Positions 24,905-34,377 are shown, counted from the stretch's first letter. The stretch: DNA of 64,000 nucleotides from RYN-230 sp963770545 (GCA_963770545.1 CAVYQF010000022.1:62001-126000), one strand, 5' to 3'. The notes: generated by a model not told the origin, from the letters alone. Program-made: numbers and translations.

Positions 24905-25235
24905 CGCACCTCACCTGGGCTCTCTTCAGCAAGGGAATGGTGTCAGATCGACGGCATGCCCGTATGGCAATCACCAGGCTCACCAGGGGCCGCGAGACCG
25001 CGGGGAGATCTCACTACCTAAGGCAGCGAGATGTGCACCTATTGTTACCGCCGTCAGGACGCGGGACCCGTGGGGTAGCAACTCTCCAATTTTCCGGCCT
25101 AGGCGGCGCGTGATGTTCGTCCCGGCGGGGATCAAGGTAAGGTTGCTGCCTTGCCATCGGTAGCCTTGGTAAAGCAATTACGCTGGGCTAAAGTAAGCTG
25201 ACGGGCTGACGCAGCCGACGACCGCGGAGCTGATC
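24905..25235. other. Divergent promoter region
   Basis: About 330 bases between the tadA unit (minus) and the small membrane protein/PH-domain unit (plus). GC drops around 25000-25200, consistent with promoters for both directions. No gene or repeat seen. Confidence 0.4.
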
Positions 25236-25388
25236 GTGCTGAAGAAGATCATCACCTGGGCGATCGTCATCTTCCTGGCCTTTTACCTGCTCACGCAGCC
25301 TACCGGGGCGGCGAATGTCATCCATGGCCTGCTGAACCTCCTCAGGGACGCCGGCAATTCACTCGCGACGTTCGTGAACTCGCTGTGA
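25236..25388 (+). CDS. 50-residue single-pass membrane protein upstream of the PH-domain gene
   Basis: GTG start with GGAG and a 6-base spacer. The product begins LKKIITWAIVIFLAFYLLTQ, one transmembrane helix, and ends GNSLATFVNSL after an amphipathic stretch with VIHGLLNLL. It stops 7 bases before the PH-domain gene, so the two form a unit; I recall similar small proteins before PH-domain genes in other actinobacteria. Function unknown. Confidence 0.7.
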   Translation: MLKKIITWAIVIFLAFYLLTQPTGAANVIHGLLNLLRDAGNSLATFVNSL

Positions 25389-25395
25389 GGCAGCT

Positions 25396-26061
25396 ATGCG
25401 GTTGATCGCCCCGCGCAACGCCGGCCCGGCGGCGGTCAACAAGTACCTGCTGCCCCACGAACACCAGGTCATCACGGTCCGCAAGCACCCCGCGGTGCTC
25501 ATCGTCCCGATCGCGATCACGCTGGCTGGGCTGCTCATCGCCCTGGTGCTCGGCACCACGGTGCTGCACAAGTCCCATGACGGCATCCTCGTCCTGGTGC
25601 TGATCGGCGTGGGGCTGCTGTTCTATCTGGCCTTCAAGACCTGGGAGTGGTCCGAGGACTACTTCGTGGTCACATCGGACCGGATGCTCCAGGCCAGCGG
25701 GGTGTTCACCCGCAAGATAGCGATGATGCCGCTGGTCAAGGTCACGGACATGAGCTTCCAGCGCTCCTCGCTGGGCCGCCTGCTGGGCTTCGGCGAGTTC
25801 ATCCTGGAATCGGCGGGCCAGGACCAGGCCCTGCGCACCATCGATCATGTGCCCTATCCCGAGCAGCTCTACCTTGAGATCTGCGCCCTGATCTTCCCGG
25901 CCGAGAAGATCCCGTGCCCGCAATGCGACGGCCAGGGCGTGCTCATCCAGGAGAACGAGGACGGGGAAGAGACCACGTACCTGTGTCCTCTGTGCAAGGG
26001 ACGCAAGACGGTGTCAGGAGACACCCTCGTCGCGGAGAATAGAGACTTCGGCGACGACTGA
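25396..26061 (+). CDS. PH-domain membrane protein with C-terminal zinc ribbon
   Basis: 221 residues. An N-terminal YLLPHEHQVITVRKHPAVL precedes two transmembrane helices (about residues 40-82), then a bacterial PH (YdbS/bPH2-like) domain with DYFVVTSDRMLQASGVFTRK and a C-terminal CPQCDGQG...CPLCKGRK pair, a DnaJ-like zinc ribbon. The PH domain probably sits on the cytoplasmic face. Role unknown; the family is thought to act in envelope processes. Confidence 0.85.
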   Translation: MRLIAPRNAGPAAVNKYLLPHEHQVITVRKHPAVLIVPIAITLAGLLIALVLGTTVLHKSHDGILVLVLIGVGLLFYLAFKTWEWSEDYFVVTSDRMLQASGVFTRKIAMMPLVKVTDMSFQRSSLGRLLGFGEFILESAGQDQALRTIDHVPYPEQLYLEICALIFPAEKIPCPQCDGQGVLIQENEDGEETTYLCPLCKGRKTVSGDTLVAENRDFGDD

Positions 26062-26096
26062 GTCGCCCGCAGCGCTATCAGTCCCTTCCCCGGGGT

Positions 26097-26138
26097 TCGT
26101 GCTGCCGGACGGTCAGACCTGAGCGTCCGGCAGCACGA
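26097..26138. terminator. Bidirectional hairpin terminator
   Basis: Perfect 15-base arms, TCGTGCTGCCGGACG and its complement, with a 12-base loop. It lies between the convergent PH-domain and EamA genes. No U-tract, as common in actinobacteria. Confidence 0.75.
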
Positions 26139-26198
26139 GTCTGCCCTCCCGCTGCCGGTCGCGCCGCGGGTCGTTCCGCGGCCGCTGGAGACACACCC

Positions 26199-27056
26199 TC
26201 ACACGCTGACGAGGGCGATGCCGGCCACCGCCAGCAGCAGCCCGGCCAGTTGCGGGAGCCGCATCCGCTCCCCTAGTACGAGCCGGGCCAGCAGCACAGT
26301 CACCCCGGGGTACAGCGAGGTCAGCACCACTGCGATACCGAACAGCCCTTCCCGGGTGGCCACCACGTAACAGACGTTCGCGCCGGCGTCGAGCAACCCG
26401 GAGGCGATCGCCCCGGCCAGCAGCCACGGGCTCACCGCGCGCCAGGCCAGGCCGCCCAGCCAGGCCACCGCCGCCGTCACCACCAAAGCCCCGGTGATCC
26501 GGGCCACCGCGCTGGGCCACAGCACGCCCGAGGCGCCCGCGTGCTGGAGAAAGAGGAAGAACAAGCCGAACCCCACGCCGCCGCCGGCGCCGAGGAGAAG
26601 CCCGCGGCCGGCCGGGCGGGACTCGGCCCGCCGCCGGCTGATCCCCTCCGAGCTCACCAGTACCGTGGCCACCAGGCAGATGCCGCCGCCGACGTAGGCC
26701 AGGATTCCGGGCCGCTCCCCGCCCACGATCGCCACACTGACCGGGAGCACGGTGGAGACCAGCGCGGAGACCGGGGCCACCACGCGCATCGGTCCCGCGG
26801 CGAGGCCTGCATAGAACATGATGAGCCCGGTGCCGCCGGCCGCGCCGGCCGCCGCGGCCCAGGGCAGGCCAGCCGTCGAGATCGGGCCGCCCGCGGCCAG
26901 CGCCGCGGTCAGCAGCACCACGGCCCCCGCCGGAGCCGACACGATGAGCACCGAGAGGACATGAGTGCGCCGCGACACCGCGCCGCCGAGAAAGTCGGCA
27001 CTGCCGTAGAGCAGGGCAGCCGCCAGGGCGAAGGCAATGATCACGATGGCTCCCAA
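26199..27056 (-). CDS. EamA/DMT-family transporter
   Basis: 285 residues, ten predicted transmembrane helices in two EamA repeats; the second repeat ends with YPGVTVLLARLVLGERMRLP and a final helix. Start ATG AUU-type context at 27056. It is divergent from a XRE-cupin regulator, a common pairing in which the regulator controls the exporter. Substrate unknown; amino acids or drugs are typical of the family. Confidence 0.88.
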   Translation of the reverse strand: MGAIVIIAFALAAALLYGSADFLGGAVSRRTHVLSVLIVSAPAGAVVLLTAALAAGGPISTAGLPWAAAAGAAGGTGLIMFYAGLAAGPMRVVAPVSALVSTVLPVSVAIVGGERPGILAYVGGGICLVATVLVSSEGISRRRAESRPAGRGLLLGAGGGVGFGLFFLFLQHAGASGVLWPSAVARITGALVVTAAVAWLGGLAWRAVSPWLLAGAIASGLLDAGANVCYVVATREGLFGIAVVLTSLYPGVTVLLARLVLGERMRLPQLAGLLLAVAGIALVSV

Positions 27057-27089
27057 TCAAGCGGGCACAATCGAGCGGGCAGATCCAGG

Positions 27090-27205
27090 CCGACCCAGCC
27101 GGGCCCCTCGATGCGGGCCCCTCGATGCGGGCCCGTGCTACGGACCCGTGCTGCAGGCCCCGTGCTACGCGGGCCCGTGCTGCAGGGCCATGCTGCGTGC
27201 GGGGC
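27090..27205. repeat. Degenerate tandem repeat upstream of the EamA gene
   Basis: Copies of GGGCCCCTCGATGC and of CCCGTGCTGCAGG/CCCGTGCTACG follow one another. It lies in the divergent intergenic region, on the transporter side. Confidence 0.65.
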
Positions 27206-27255
27206 CGTTCACCGGGCCCCTCGAGCGGGTCTGAGGAACATCGGGACAGGATGAC

Positions 27256-27295
27256 CGGTCGTTATAGCGAACTATATGGTTCACTGTACCGACCG
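27256..27295. promoter_or_regulatory. Inverted-repeat operator between EamA and XRE-cupin genes
   Basis: Two 17-base arms, CGGTCGTTATAGCGAAC and GTTCACTGTACCGACCG, pair at 14 of 17 positions around the AT-rich centre TATATG. The site lies 27 bases ahead of the regulator ATG in the divergent promoter region, fitting autoregulation and control of the transporter. Confidence 0.6.
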
Positions 27296-27322
27296 ACAAC
27301 CACGAAAGCGAACGGATAGACG

Positions 27323-27895
27323 ATGGCTGCTGCCGACATCTCGGCCGCCCTGGCCCGGACTCTCCAGGCGCTGCGCTCCGAGCGAGGATGGTCGCTTGAC
27401 CAGCTAGCCGCCCGGTCCGGGGTCAGCAAAGGGGTCCTGGTCTCTCTGGAACAGGGACGGTCCAACCCGAATCTGGCCACGCTGGCCCGGGTCAGCGACG
27501 CGTTCGGCGTGCCGATCACCAGGCTGGTGGCGGTCACCAGCGAGTCCAGCGTGCGGGTGAGCGGCCCCGATCAGGCGCGGGTCCTCTGGCGGGGCCCATC
27601 CGGAGGGACAGGCACCATCCTCGCCGCCACAGAGCCGCCCTGGGCGGCGGAACTGTGGCGCTGGACGCTCCAGCCCGGCGAGGGCTTCGGCGGTGACGCC
27701 CACATGCCTGCCACCCGGGAGCTGGCCTGGGTCGAAGAGGGCACGCTGAGGCTGACCGTGGCCGGGGAGCAGTACCAGGTGACGACCGGGCAGTCAGCCC
27801 GGTTCCCGGGCGGCGTCCCGCACGCCTACCGCAACGACGGGACCGGCCCGCTGGCCATGACGATGATCGTCGTAGTGCCGCCTGCTCCGGAATGA
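27323..27895 (+). CDS. XRE-family regulator with C-terminal cupin
   Basis: 190 residues. Helix-turn-helix at about 10-65 (WSLDQLAARSGVSKGVLVSL, EQGRSNPNLATLARVSDAF) and a cupin at about 105-185 (EEGTLRLTVAGEQYQVTTGQ, GVPHAYRNDG) that may sense a small ligand. Divergent from the EamA exporter. An operator-like repeat lies in the shared promoter. Confidence 0.92.
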   Translation: MAAADISAALARTLQALRSERGWSLDQLAARSGVSKGVLVSLEQGRSNPNLATLARVSDAFGVPITRLVAVTSESSVRVSGPDQARVLWRGPSGGTGTILAATEPPWAAELWRWTLQPGEGFGGDAHMPATRELAWVEEGTLRLTVAGEQYQVTTGQSARFPGGVPHAYRNDGTGPLAMTMIVVVPPAPE

Positions 27896-28121
27896 GCCTG
27901 ACCGGCGGCGCGCACCCCGGCCGCCGCGGCTCCGGCAAACCCAGGCCTAAGGGCCCAAGCGGCGCGGACCCGGCCGCGCACTGGTACATTCTGAACGTAA
28001 TTTGCACCGGCGTGGCCGGTGCAAATTTGCCGGCGGATTACCTCAGTGCAGATTGCTGCTGCGTGACCCCGGGGAGGGCCGCGGTGAGCTGGTCCCGCCA
28101 ATAATCTCGACAGGAGAACCA

Positions 28122-29084
28122 ATGCGAGTCGTGGTGACAGGTGGGGTCGGTTTCCTCGGCTCCCATCTGTGTGACGCGATAATGGGCCGGGGTGACAGTG
28201 CCGTCTGCGTGGACAACCTGGCCACCGGCCGGCTGGACAACGTGGCGCATCTGATGGGCCAGCCCGGCTTTACCTTCCTCGAAGCCGATGTCAGCTCCGC
28301 CCTCGACGTGCCCGGCCCGGTGGACGCCGTCGCCCACCTCGCCAGCCCGGCTTCCCCGCCCGACTACCTGCGTCTTCCCCTCGAGACCCTGGCCGTGGGC
28401 AGCCACGGGACCGAGAACGGGCTGCGTCTGGCCCGCAGGCACGGCGCGCGGTTCGTCCTGGCCTCCACCAGCGAGGTTTACGGGGACCCGGCCGTGCATC
28501 CGCAATCCGAGGACTACTGGGGCAACGTCAACCCGGTCGGCCCGAGGAGTGTGTACGACGAGGCCAAGCGATTCGCTGAGGCGCTGACCCGTGCCCACCG
28601 GGAAACTCACGGCGTCAATACCGGCATAATCCGGATCTTTAATACATACGGCCCGCGGATGAGTGCCCGGGATGGCCGTATTGTCACGAACTTCATCACT
28701 CAGGCCCTGAATGGCGATCCGCTCACTATTTACGGCGACGGTACCCAGACGCGTAGTTTCTGCTATGTCGATGACCTCATCCGCGGCATCGTGGGCATGA
28801 TCGACTGCGCCGAGAGCGGCCCGGTGAACCTGGGCAACCCGGAGGAGTTCACCGTCGCTGATTTCGCGCAGCTGGTGCTCCGGGTGACCGGCTCGGACTC
28901 GGCGGTGGAGTACCTGCCCCTGCCGGTCGATGACCCGACCCGCCGCTGCCCGGTCATCGCCCGGGCCAGCCAGGTGCTGGGCTGGCAGCCGCAGATCCGG
29001 GTGGAAGACGGCATCCGCCGCACGGTCGAGTGGTTCCGCTCCCGGCCGGAGGAAGTCCGGCTGGCCTCGGCGGCCAGGCACTGA
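28122..29084 (+). CDS. NAD-dependent sugar epimerase/decarboxylase, UDP-xylose synthase-like
   Basis: 320 residues from ATG 28122 (AGGAG, 5-base spacer); longer upstream frames lack support. Short-chain dehydrogenase fold: GGVGFLGSHL near residue 8, catalytic YDEAK, DAVAHLASPASPPDY and IIRIFNTYGPRM. The SPASPP and YGPRM context matches UDP-glucuronate decarboxylases (UXS). Bases about 28610-28780 are lower in GC than the rest. It converges on a UDP-glucose dehydrogenase gene whose product would be its substrate. Confidence 0.85.
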   Translation: MRVVVTGGVGFLGSHLCDAIMGRGDSAVCVDNLATGRLDNVAHLMGQPGFTFLEADVSSALDVPGPVDAVAHLASPASPPDYLRLPLETLAVGSHGTENGLRLARRHGARFVLASTSEVYGDPAVHPQSEDYWGNVNPVGPRSVYDEAKRFAEALTRAHRETHGVNTGIIRIFNTYGPRMSARDGRIVTNFITQALNGDPLTIYGDGTQTRSFCYVDDLIRGIVGMIDCAESGPVNLGNPEEFTVADFAQLVLRVTGSDSAVEYLPLPVDDPTRRCPVIARASQVLGWQPQIRVEDGIRRTVEWFRSRPEEVRLASAARH

Positions 29085-29094
29085 TCTCTGAGGC

Positions 29095-29118
29095 GGCCGG
29101 CGCTTACGCCAGCCGGCC
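29095..29118. terminator. Hairpin between convergent UXS-like and UDP-glucose dehydrogenase genes
   Basis: Arms GGCCGGC and GCCGGCC with a 10-base loop in the 36-base gap between the two stops, so it can serve both directions. Confidence 0.6.
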
Positions 29119-29120
29119 AT

Positions 29121-30446
29121 TTACGATCGCCGGATTGCGCCACCCAGCGCCTGCACGGTCCAGCCCGCGTCCTGCCACTCGGCGAGGGGCAGGACGTTGC
29201 GCCCGTCGAGAATGCGGGGGGTCCGGACCACCAAGCGCAGCTGCACCGGATCAAGGTCGCGGTACTCACGCCACTCGGTGAGGTGCAGCACCACGTCGGC
29301 CGCCTCGCAGGCCTTGACCGATTCCTCGACATAGTCCAGGTCCGGGCAGGCCCGGCGGGCGTTGTACGTGGCCCTGGGATCGTGCACCCGCACGACCGCG
29401 CCCTCGGCGCGGATAGTCCGGGCCACGTCCAGGGCGGGCGAGTCGCGGACATCGTCGGTGTCGGGCTTGAACGCGGCCCCCAGCACGGCCACGTTCCGGC
29501 CGGCGAAGGACCCGCCGGCGAGCTCACGGGCCGCCCGGACCGCCAGTGCCCGCCGGCCCGTGTTGATCTGGTCGACCTCCCGGAGAAACTGCAGGGAGTC
29601 GCCCACGCCCAGCTCGTCGGCGCGGGTCATGAAGGCCCGGATGTCCTTGGACAGGCAGCCACCGCCGAAGCCGAGCCCGGCGGACAGGAACCGGCGGCCG
29701 ATGCGGGTGTCGTGGCCGAGCGCGTCCGCAAGGGTCATCACGTCCGCTCCCGCGGCGTCGCACACGTTGGAGACCGCGTTGATGAAAGAGATCTTGGTGG
29801 CCAGGAAGGCGTTCGCCGCCACCTTGACCAGCTCCGCCGTGGCCAGATCGGTCGTGATGTACGGCGTGCCCAACTCCAGCACGCTGTCGTAGATCGCCCG
29901 CAGCGTGACATCGGCGGTCACGGAGGTGATGCCCACCACGATCCGGTCCGGCCGCACCGTGTCCTCGACCGCGAAGCCTTCGCGGAGGAACTCCGGATTC
30001 CAGGCCAGGCCCGCGGCAGCACCCGCCGGGGCGAGCTCGGCGATCCGGTCGGCCAGCCGGGCCGCGGTGCCGACCGGGACCGTGGACTTGCCGATTACCA
30101 GGCAGTCCCGGGTCAGGTACGGCGCCAGCCCGTCCACCACTGCCTCGATGTGGCTCAGGTCGGCACCGGCCGCCCCGGATAGCTGGGGGGTTCCGACGCA
30201 GATGAAGTGGGCGTCAGCGAACTCGGCGGCCTCCTTCAGGGAAGTGCTGAAGCGGAGCTTCCCCGAACCCACCGCCCGGACGAGGATCTCTTCGAGCCCG
30301 GGCTCGAAGAAGGGCGCGTGGCCGTCCTGGAGCGCGGCAATCTTCTGGGCATCGGCGTCCACGCCGAGGACTTCGTGGCCGATGTCCGCCATGCAGGCGG
30401 CGTGCACGGCACCCAGGTATCCGGTCCCAATGACGGAAATGCGCAT
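29121..30446 (-). CDS. UDP-glucose 6-dehydrogenase
   Basis: About 441 residues from ATG 30446, with AAGGAG 8 bases upstream; GTG 30455 is the longer option. N-terminal NAD fold ISVIGTGYLGAVHAACMADI, active-site cysteine in GFGGGCLSKDIRAF, and C-terminal domain VAVLGAAFKPDTDDVRDSP. It oxidises UDP-glucose to UDP-glucuronate, which the neighbouring UXS-like enzyme could decarboxylate to UDP-xylose for surface glycans or glycosylated metabolites. Confidence 0.94.
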   Translation of the reverse strand: MRISVIGTGYLGAVHAACMADIGHEVLGVDADAQKIAALQDGHAPFFEPGLEEILVRAVGSGKLRFSTSLKEAAEFADAHFICVGTPQLSGAAGADLSHIEAVVDGLAPYLTRDCLVIGKSTVPVGTAARLADRIAELAPAGAAAGLAWNPEFLREGFAVEDTVRPDRIVVGITSVTADVTLRAIYDSVLELGTPYITTDLATAELVKVAANAFLATKISFINAVSNVCDAAGADVMTLADALGHDTRIGRRFLSAGLGFGGGCLSKDIRAFMTRADELGVGDSLQFLREVDQINTGRRALAVRAARELAGGSFAGRNVAVLGAAFKPDTDDVRDSPALDVARTIRAEGAVVRVHDPRATYNARRACPDLDYVEESVKACEAADVVLHLTEWREYRDLDPVQLRLVVRTPRILDGRNVLPLAEWQDAGWTVQALGGAIRRS

Positions 30447-30643
30447 ACGGGTCACTCCTTAACCATGCAGCACAAAAGATCGGTGGTGGCCATCCGCTGG
30501 GACCTAGTTGGTGAAAGCTTAGGAAAGATCCAGGGTCCACCCCGCGTCGGCGGCGACGCTACGTTCACCCTAGAGTTACGTCGACTCCGCAGTGCGGTGT
30601 AAATAGTGTCAGGCCGGACGGGCTGAGGAGGCGAGTTCACGCA

Positions 30644-31886
30644 GTGCGGTTCGTGTTCAGCCCGCCGACGGAGGAAGCCGCCGGTCTGCTGACCCTGCCG
30701 TGGACGGAGCCCCTCGAGGAGTGGCAGGATCCGCGTCTGGTCGAGATCCGGCAGCGCGGCATCTCGCGGCACATCGTCCGGTTCGTCGCCGATGATGGCG
30801 AGCTGTACGCGCTCAAGGCGATCAATGAGAACCTGGCCCGGCGCGAGTACCGGCTCCTGCGTGAACTGGCCGAGCTGAACGTGCCCGCGGTGCACGTGGT
30901 AGGCATCGTGGTGGACCGCGGGCCGGATCTCGACGCGATCCTGGTCACCCGGTTCCTGGACTACTCCACCACCTACCGGGCCGTCTTCTCCAGCCCGCGG
31001 GGCGGTCAGCCGACCGACCGGCTGCTCGACGCCCTGGTCGAGCTGCTGGCGCGGCTGCACCTGTCCGGTTTCTTCTGGGGTGACTGCTCGCTGTCCAACA
31101 CGTTGTTCCGTTACGACGCGGGCACACTCGAGGCGTATCTGGTCAACGCGGAGACCAGTGAGCGCCATCCCACTCTTACCGCGGGCCAGCGGCACTACGA
31201 CGTAGACCTGGCTGAGGAGCGGGTCTACGGCGAGCTCCTCGACCTCCAGGCCGGCGAGCTGCTCAGCCCGGAACTGGACCCGCTGGAGATCGCCGCCGAG
31301 CTGCCCCGGCGCTACGAGCGCCTGTGGGACGAACTGACCCGCGAAGAGCTGCTCCAGCCGGACGACCAGCGTTACCGGATCGCGCAACGACTGCGCCTGG
31401 CTCAACGAGCTCGGTTTCGACGCTGACGAGGTGGAGCTGATCAGCACACCGGACGGGAACCGCCTCAAGCTGCGGACCAAAGTCTCCGAGTCCGGGCATC
31501 ACGCGCGCAAGCTGTTCCTGCGCACCGGGCTGGTCGTGGAGGAAAACCAGGCCCGCCGGCTGCTCAACGACATCGCCAGTTTCCGCGCCTACCTGGAGCA
31601 GAAGCAGGGCCGCCCGGTGTCTGAGATGGTGGCGGCCAGCCAGTGGCTGGGCGACGTTTACGACCCGGTAGTCGCGGCCATCCCGGAGGGCCTGCGCCAC
31701 CGCCTGCCTCCCGCCGAGATCTTCCACGAGATCCTCGAGCACCGCTGGTACATGTCAGAGGAGGCGGGCTTCGACGTGGGAACGGCCGCCGCGGCCCGGT
31801 CCTACTTCCAGACGGTGTTGCCGGGGGTGCCCGAGTTGCTCAGCGAGGACGGGCCGGTACCCGGCGGGGCCGACGTCTCGTCCTGA
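30644..31886 (+). CDS. DUF4032 protein with kinase-like fold, one frameshift near 31397
   Basis: The first frame (GTG 30644, GGAGG upstream) runs to about 31425 and carries a kinase-like core: RHIVRFVADDGELYALKAIN, FFWGDCSLSN (catalytic-loop-like) and LVNAETSERHP. The conserved second half (WLNELGFDADEVELISTPDG, then LKLRTKVSESGHHARKLFLR) is one base out of register. Removing one base near 31396-31399 restores 413 residues. Function of DUF4032 is unknown; resemblance is to lipopolysaccharide/aminoglycoside-type kinases. Confidence 0.8.
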
Positions 31887-32239
31887 CGCCGGCGGACTGC
31901 GACCAGGGGCAGCCCGACCAGGAGCGCCAGGACCGCGATCACGGCCGCCTCGACCAACTGGCGGTTCGCCTTGTGGGTGCAGTACCGCTCGAACTGCCGC
32001 TGCTGGACGGCGGGCACCGGTGGCCCGGAGCCGCCGCCCGTGTTGACGATGCCGGGGTCGATCCGCACCTGGAGGGCGTTATCGGAATGGAGACCAGGGC
32101 CGCACCACCCGATGATCTGCCCGGACGAGGCCCGCTGCACACCAAGCGGGATGAACAGCAGGGTCAGCGCCGCAGCCAGGCCGCCTACGACGATGGCCAC
32201 CCCGCACAGACGCAGGAAGTCACGCTGGCCAGATCGCAT
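31802..32239 (-). CDS. Small two-helix membrane protein
   Basis: 145 residues from ATG 32239 (GAGGAG upstream). Helices at about residues 10-35 (CGVAIVVGGLAAALTLLFIP) and 100-120 (VEAAVIAVLALLVGLPLV) flank a polar segment with two cysteines (GWCGPGL, ERYCTHK) that may form an external disulfide. The 3' end overlaps the convergent DUF4032 gene by about 85 bases, so the C-terminal tail may be partly spurious. Function unknown. Confidence 0.65.
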   Translation of the reverse strand: MRSGQRDFLRLCGVAIVVGGLAAALTLLFIPLGVQRASSGQIIGWCGPGLHSDNALQVRIDPGIVNTGGGSGPPVPAVQQRQFERYCTHKANRQLVEAAVIAVLALLVGLPLVAVRRRQDETSAPPGTGPSSLSNSGTPGNTVWK

Positions 32240-32400
32240 GGCTGTCTCCTCACGGCCTTCCACCCCGGGAGCCGGCCACCGCCCTGCGGTCGGCCCTACT
32301 CACCCGGCTGCTACCTAGCTTGGCACGGCCCTCGCGGTGACGACGTGTACCACCCGGGCCAGGTTCCCTGATCCGCCGCGGATGCCTTTAGGCTCAGGGC

Positions 32401-33037
32401 ATGGCGGTCAACTGGGGCACCATCGCGGAACTGGCGACGGCCGGCGGCACACTGGTCCTGGCCATTTCCACGTTCGCGTCGGTGCGCTCGGCCAACCGGG
32501 CGGCCCGCGCGGCCGAGCGGTCACTCATGGTGGGACTGCAGCCGCTGCTGGTCCCGTCGCGGCTCCAGGATCCGGATCAGAAAGTCTTCTGGATCGACAT
32601 CAAGCACGTCGTGCTGGCGGGCGGCATGGGAGCAGCCGAGGTCGACGGCGACACGGTCTACCTGGCGATGTCGCTGCGCAACGCGGGAAACGGCATCGCG
32701 GTGATGCGGAACTGGCGGGTATATCCAGAGCGGCCGACCGGCGAGCAGCGGCCAGAGCGGTCAGGGTTCCGGCGGCAGACCCGCGATCTGTACGTCGCCC
32801 CGGCCGACACCGGTTTCTGGCAGGCGGCGTTCCGTGATCCGGATGACCCGGAGCGGAGCGGGGGTGGCCGACGCGATCAAGGCCCGGCAGCCCGTGACCG
32901 TCAACGTGCTGTACGGCCACTACGAGGGTGGCCAGCGGCTGATCAGCCGGTTCCTCATGCAGCCGGGTACCGCCTCCGGCCGGTGGATCTTGTCGGTCTC
33001 GCATCACTGGAACCTGGACCGCCCCGATCCCCGTTAA
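32401..33037 (+). CDS. Membrane-anchored hypothetical protein, one frameshift near 32860
   Basis: ATG 32401 gives an N-terminal helix (IAELATAGGTLVLAISTFAS) then RSANRAARAAERSL and a soluble domain with DTVYLAMSLRNAGNGIAVMR. The frame should shift at the G5 run 32860-32864: removal of one G joins it to VADAIKARQPVTVNVLYGHY and ends at 33037 (211 residues). Similar small anchored proteins occur in streptomycetes without known function. Confidence 0.65.
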
Positions 33038-33061
33038 ACCCAGCCCTGGGAGGCAGACGTC

Positions 33062-33553
33062 ATGACAGAGCCCGAGCCCATGCAGGCCGGGGTGGTCAAC
33101 GTCCTGCTGACCATCGACCCCATCGCCAGCCATGCCGCGGGAAAGTACCTCACCTGGGACGGGGAACCGTTCGACGAGGAGGAGACCGCGCGATGTGACG
33201 CGGCCACACCGCACGAACTGTGGGCCTGGACCCTCACCGCCGAGGAGGCACCCGGCGCCTCCGCCGGGCCGCGGGCGGACGTACGCAGGCTGACCACGAT
33301 CGTGGCCAGCGCGACCGGCCAGGCCCCGGAGGCCTTCAACGAGGCGGTTCTCGCTCACTTCGGCACCGTGCCGGCCCGCCAGGTGCTAGGCCCCGGGGAG
33401 GGCGGCGCGACGGCGAGCGGAGAGTACCGCCCCTACCCGGTCGCCTTCCGCGAGACAGTGCTCCCGCAGATCTTCCGCGACACGGTCCTGCCCGGCCTGG
33501 CCGGGCAGTCCCACGACGAGGCCCTGGAGATCCTGGGGCGCCTGGAGCCGTAG
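33062..33553 (+). CDS. Hypothetical protein
   Basis: 163 residues from ATG 33062, GGGAGG with 8-base spacer, 24 bases after the preceding stop, so probably in one transcript with it. No signal peptide, membrane segment or familiar motif; acidic and Ala-rich. I do not recognise a family. Confidence 0.65.
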   Translation: MTEPEPMQAGVVNVLLTIDPIASHAAGKYLTWDGEPFDEEETARCDAATPHELWAWTLTAEEAPGASAGPRADVRRLTTIVASATGQAPEAFNEAVLAHFGTVPARQVLGPGEGGATASGEYRPYPVAFRETVLPQIFRDTVLPGLAGQSHDEALEILGRLEP

Positions 33554-33554
33554 C

Positions 33555-34094
33555 TCAGCTCGCGCAGCCGCCCGCCGCCTTGGCCGCGGCGACATCCGCG
33601 GCCACGCTCCCGTGCCGGTACAGCGCCAGGTCCGGGGGCGAGAACCCCCAGTGCCCGTTGGCGTAGACCAGCGTCTCGGTGGCGCTTTCCGGTTTCGCAG
33701 CGCCCCCGGTCAGGGCCACCGTCACCACCGCGCTCTGGCCGGTCACGGCGATGTGGCGGATCTTGTAGGACATCCCGCCGGCCGCGCCCAGGCAGCCCCG
33801 GTGCACCGCCACCCAGGCCTGCTGGTCGATGGCCTGCCGGGCCGGGGCGCTCAGCATCTGGTAAATGACGGCAAACTGGCCCGCGGTGTACAGGGTGAGG
33901 TAGTCATCGGCGTCGGCACGGACCGCCGACACCGTGTCCGGTTCAACCGGGGTCGAGGCGTGCGCGCCGGGCGATGCGCTGTGGGGCGGTGCCGACGGCC
34001 CGGCCGGACTCCCGGTACTGGTCCCCGAGCAGGCCGCTAAGGCCAGCCCGGCGGCCACCGTGGCCGGGACTATTCCGATCAACTGAAATCGCAT
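33555..34094 (-). CDS. Putative lipoprotein
   Basis: 179 residues. Signal peptide with lipobox LALAAC at about residues 17-22, then a Ser/Pro/Ala linker. The exported domain (DADDYLTLYTAGQFAVIYQM...YANGHWGFSPPDL) resembles small NTF2-like lipoproteins of actinobacteria. Converges on the preceding gene with one base between. Confidence 0.75.
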   Translation of the reverse strand: MRFQLIGIVPATVAAGLALAACSGTSTGSPAGPSAPPHSASPGAHASTPVEPDTVSAVRADADDYLTLYTAGQFAVIYQMLSAPARQAIDQQAWVAVHRGCLGAAGGMSYKIRHIAVTGQSAVVTVALTGGAAKPESATETLVYANGHWGFSPPDLALYRHGSVAADVAAAKAAGGCAS

Positions 34095-34377
34095 TCGCGT
34101 GCTTTCTGTCGGAGGTGACGCTTAACAGACGCCTGCCGGGCCCTGGCGGTGCACGCCTGCAGGGTCGGGATGGGCCGGGCCAGACCGGCGGCGGAGTCCA
34201 GCCCGCCGGACAGGTTATGGCACCTGACCCCGGACTGCCGCCGCGGGGTCGCGAGCGGAAGCGCAGCCTATGACCGGGCTCACCCCGAACAGGAGCGCGG
34301 CCTGTGACCGGGCTCACCCAAAACTGATGCATTAGTTGTTCATAGAGGGTAGAGCCGGTCCTGGAGGTGAACCCAGA

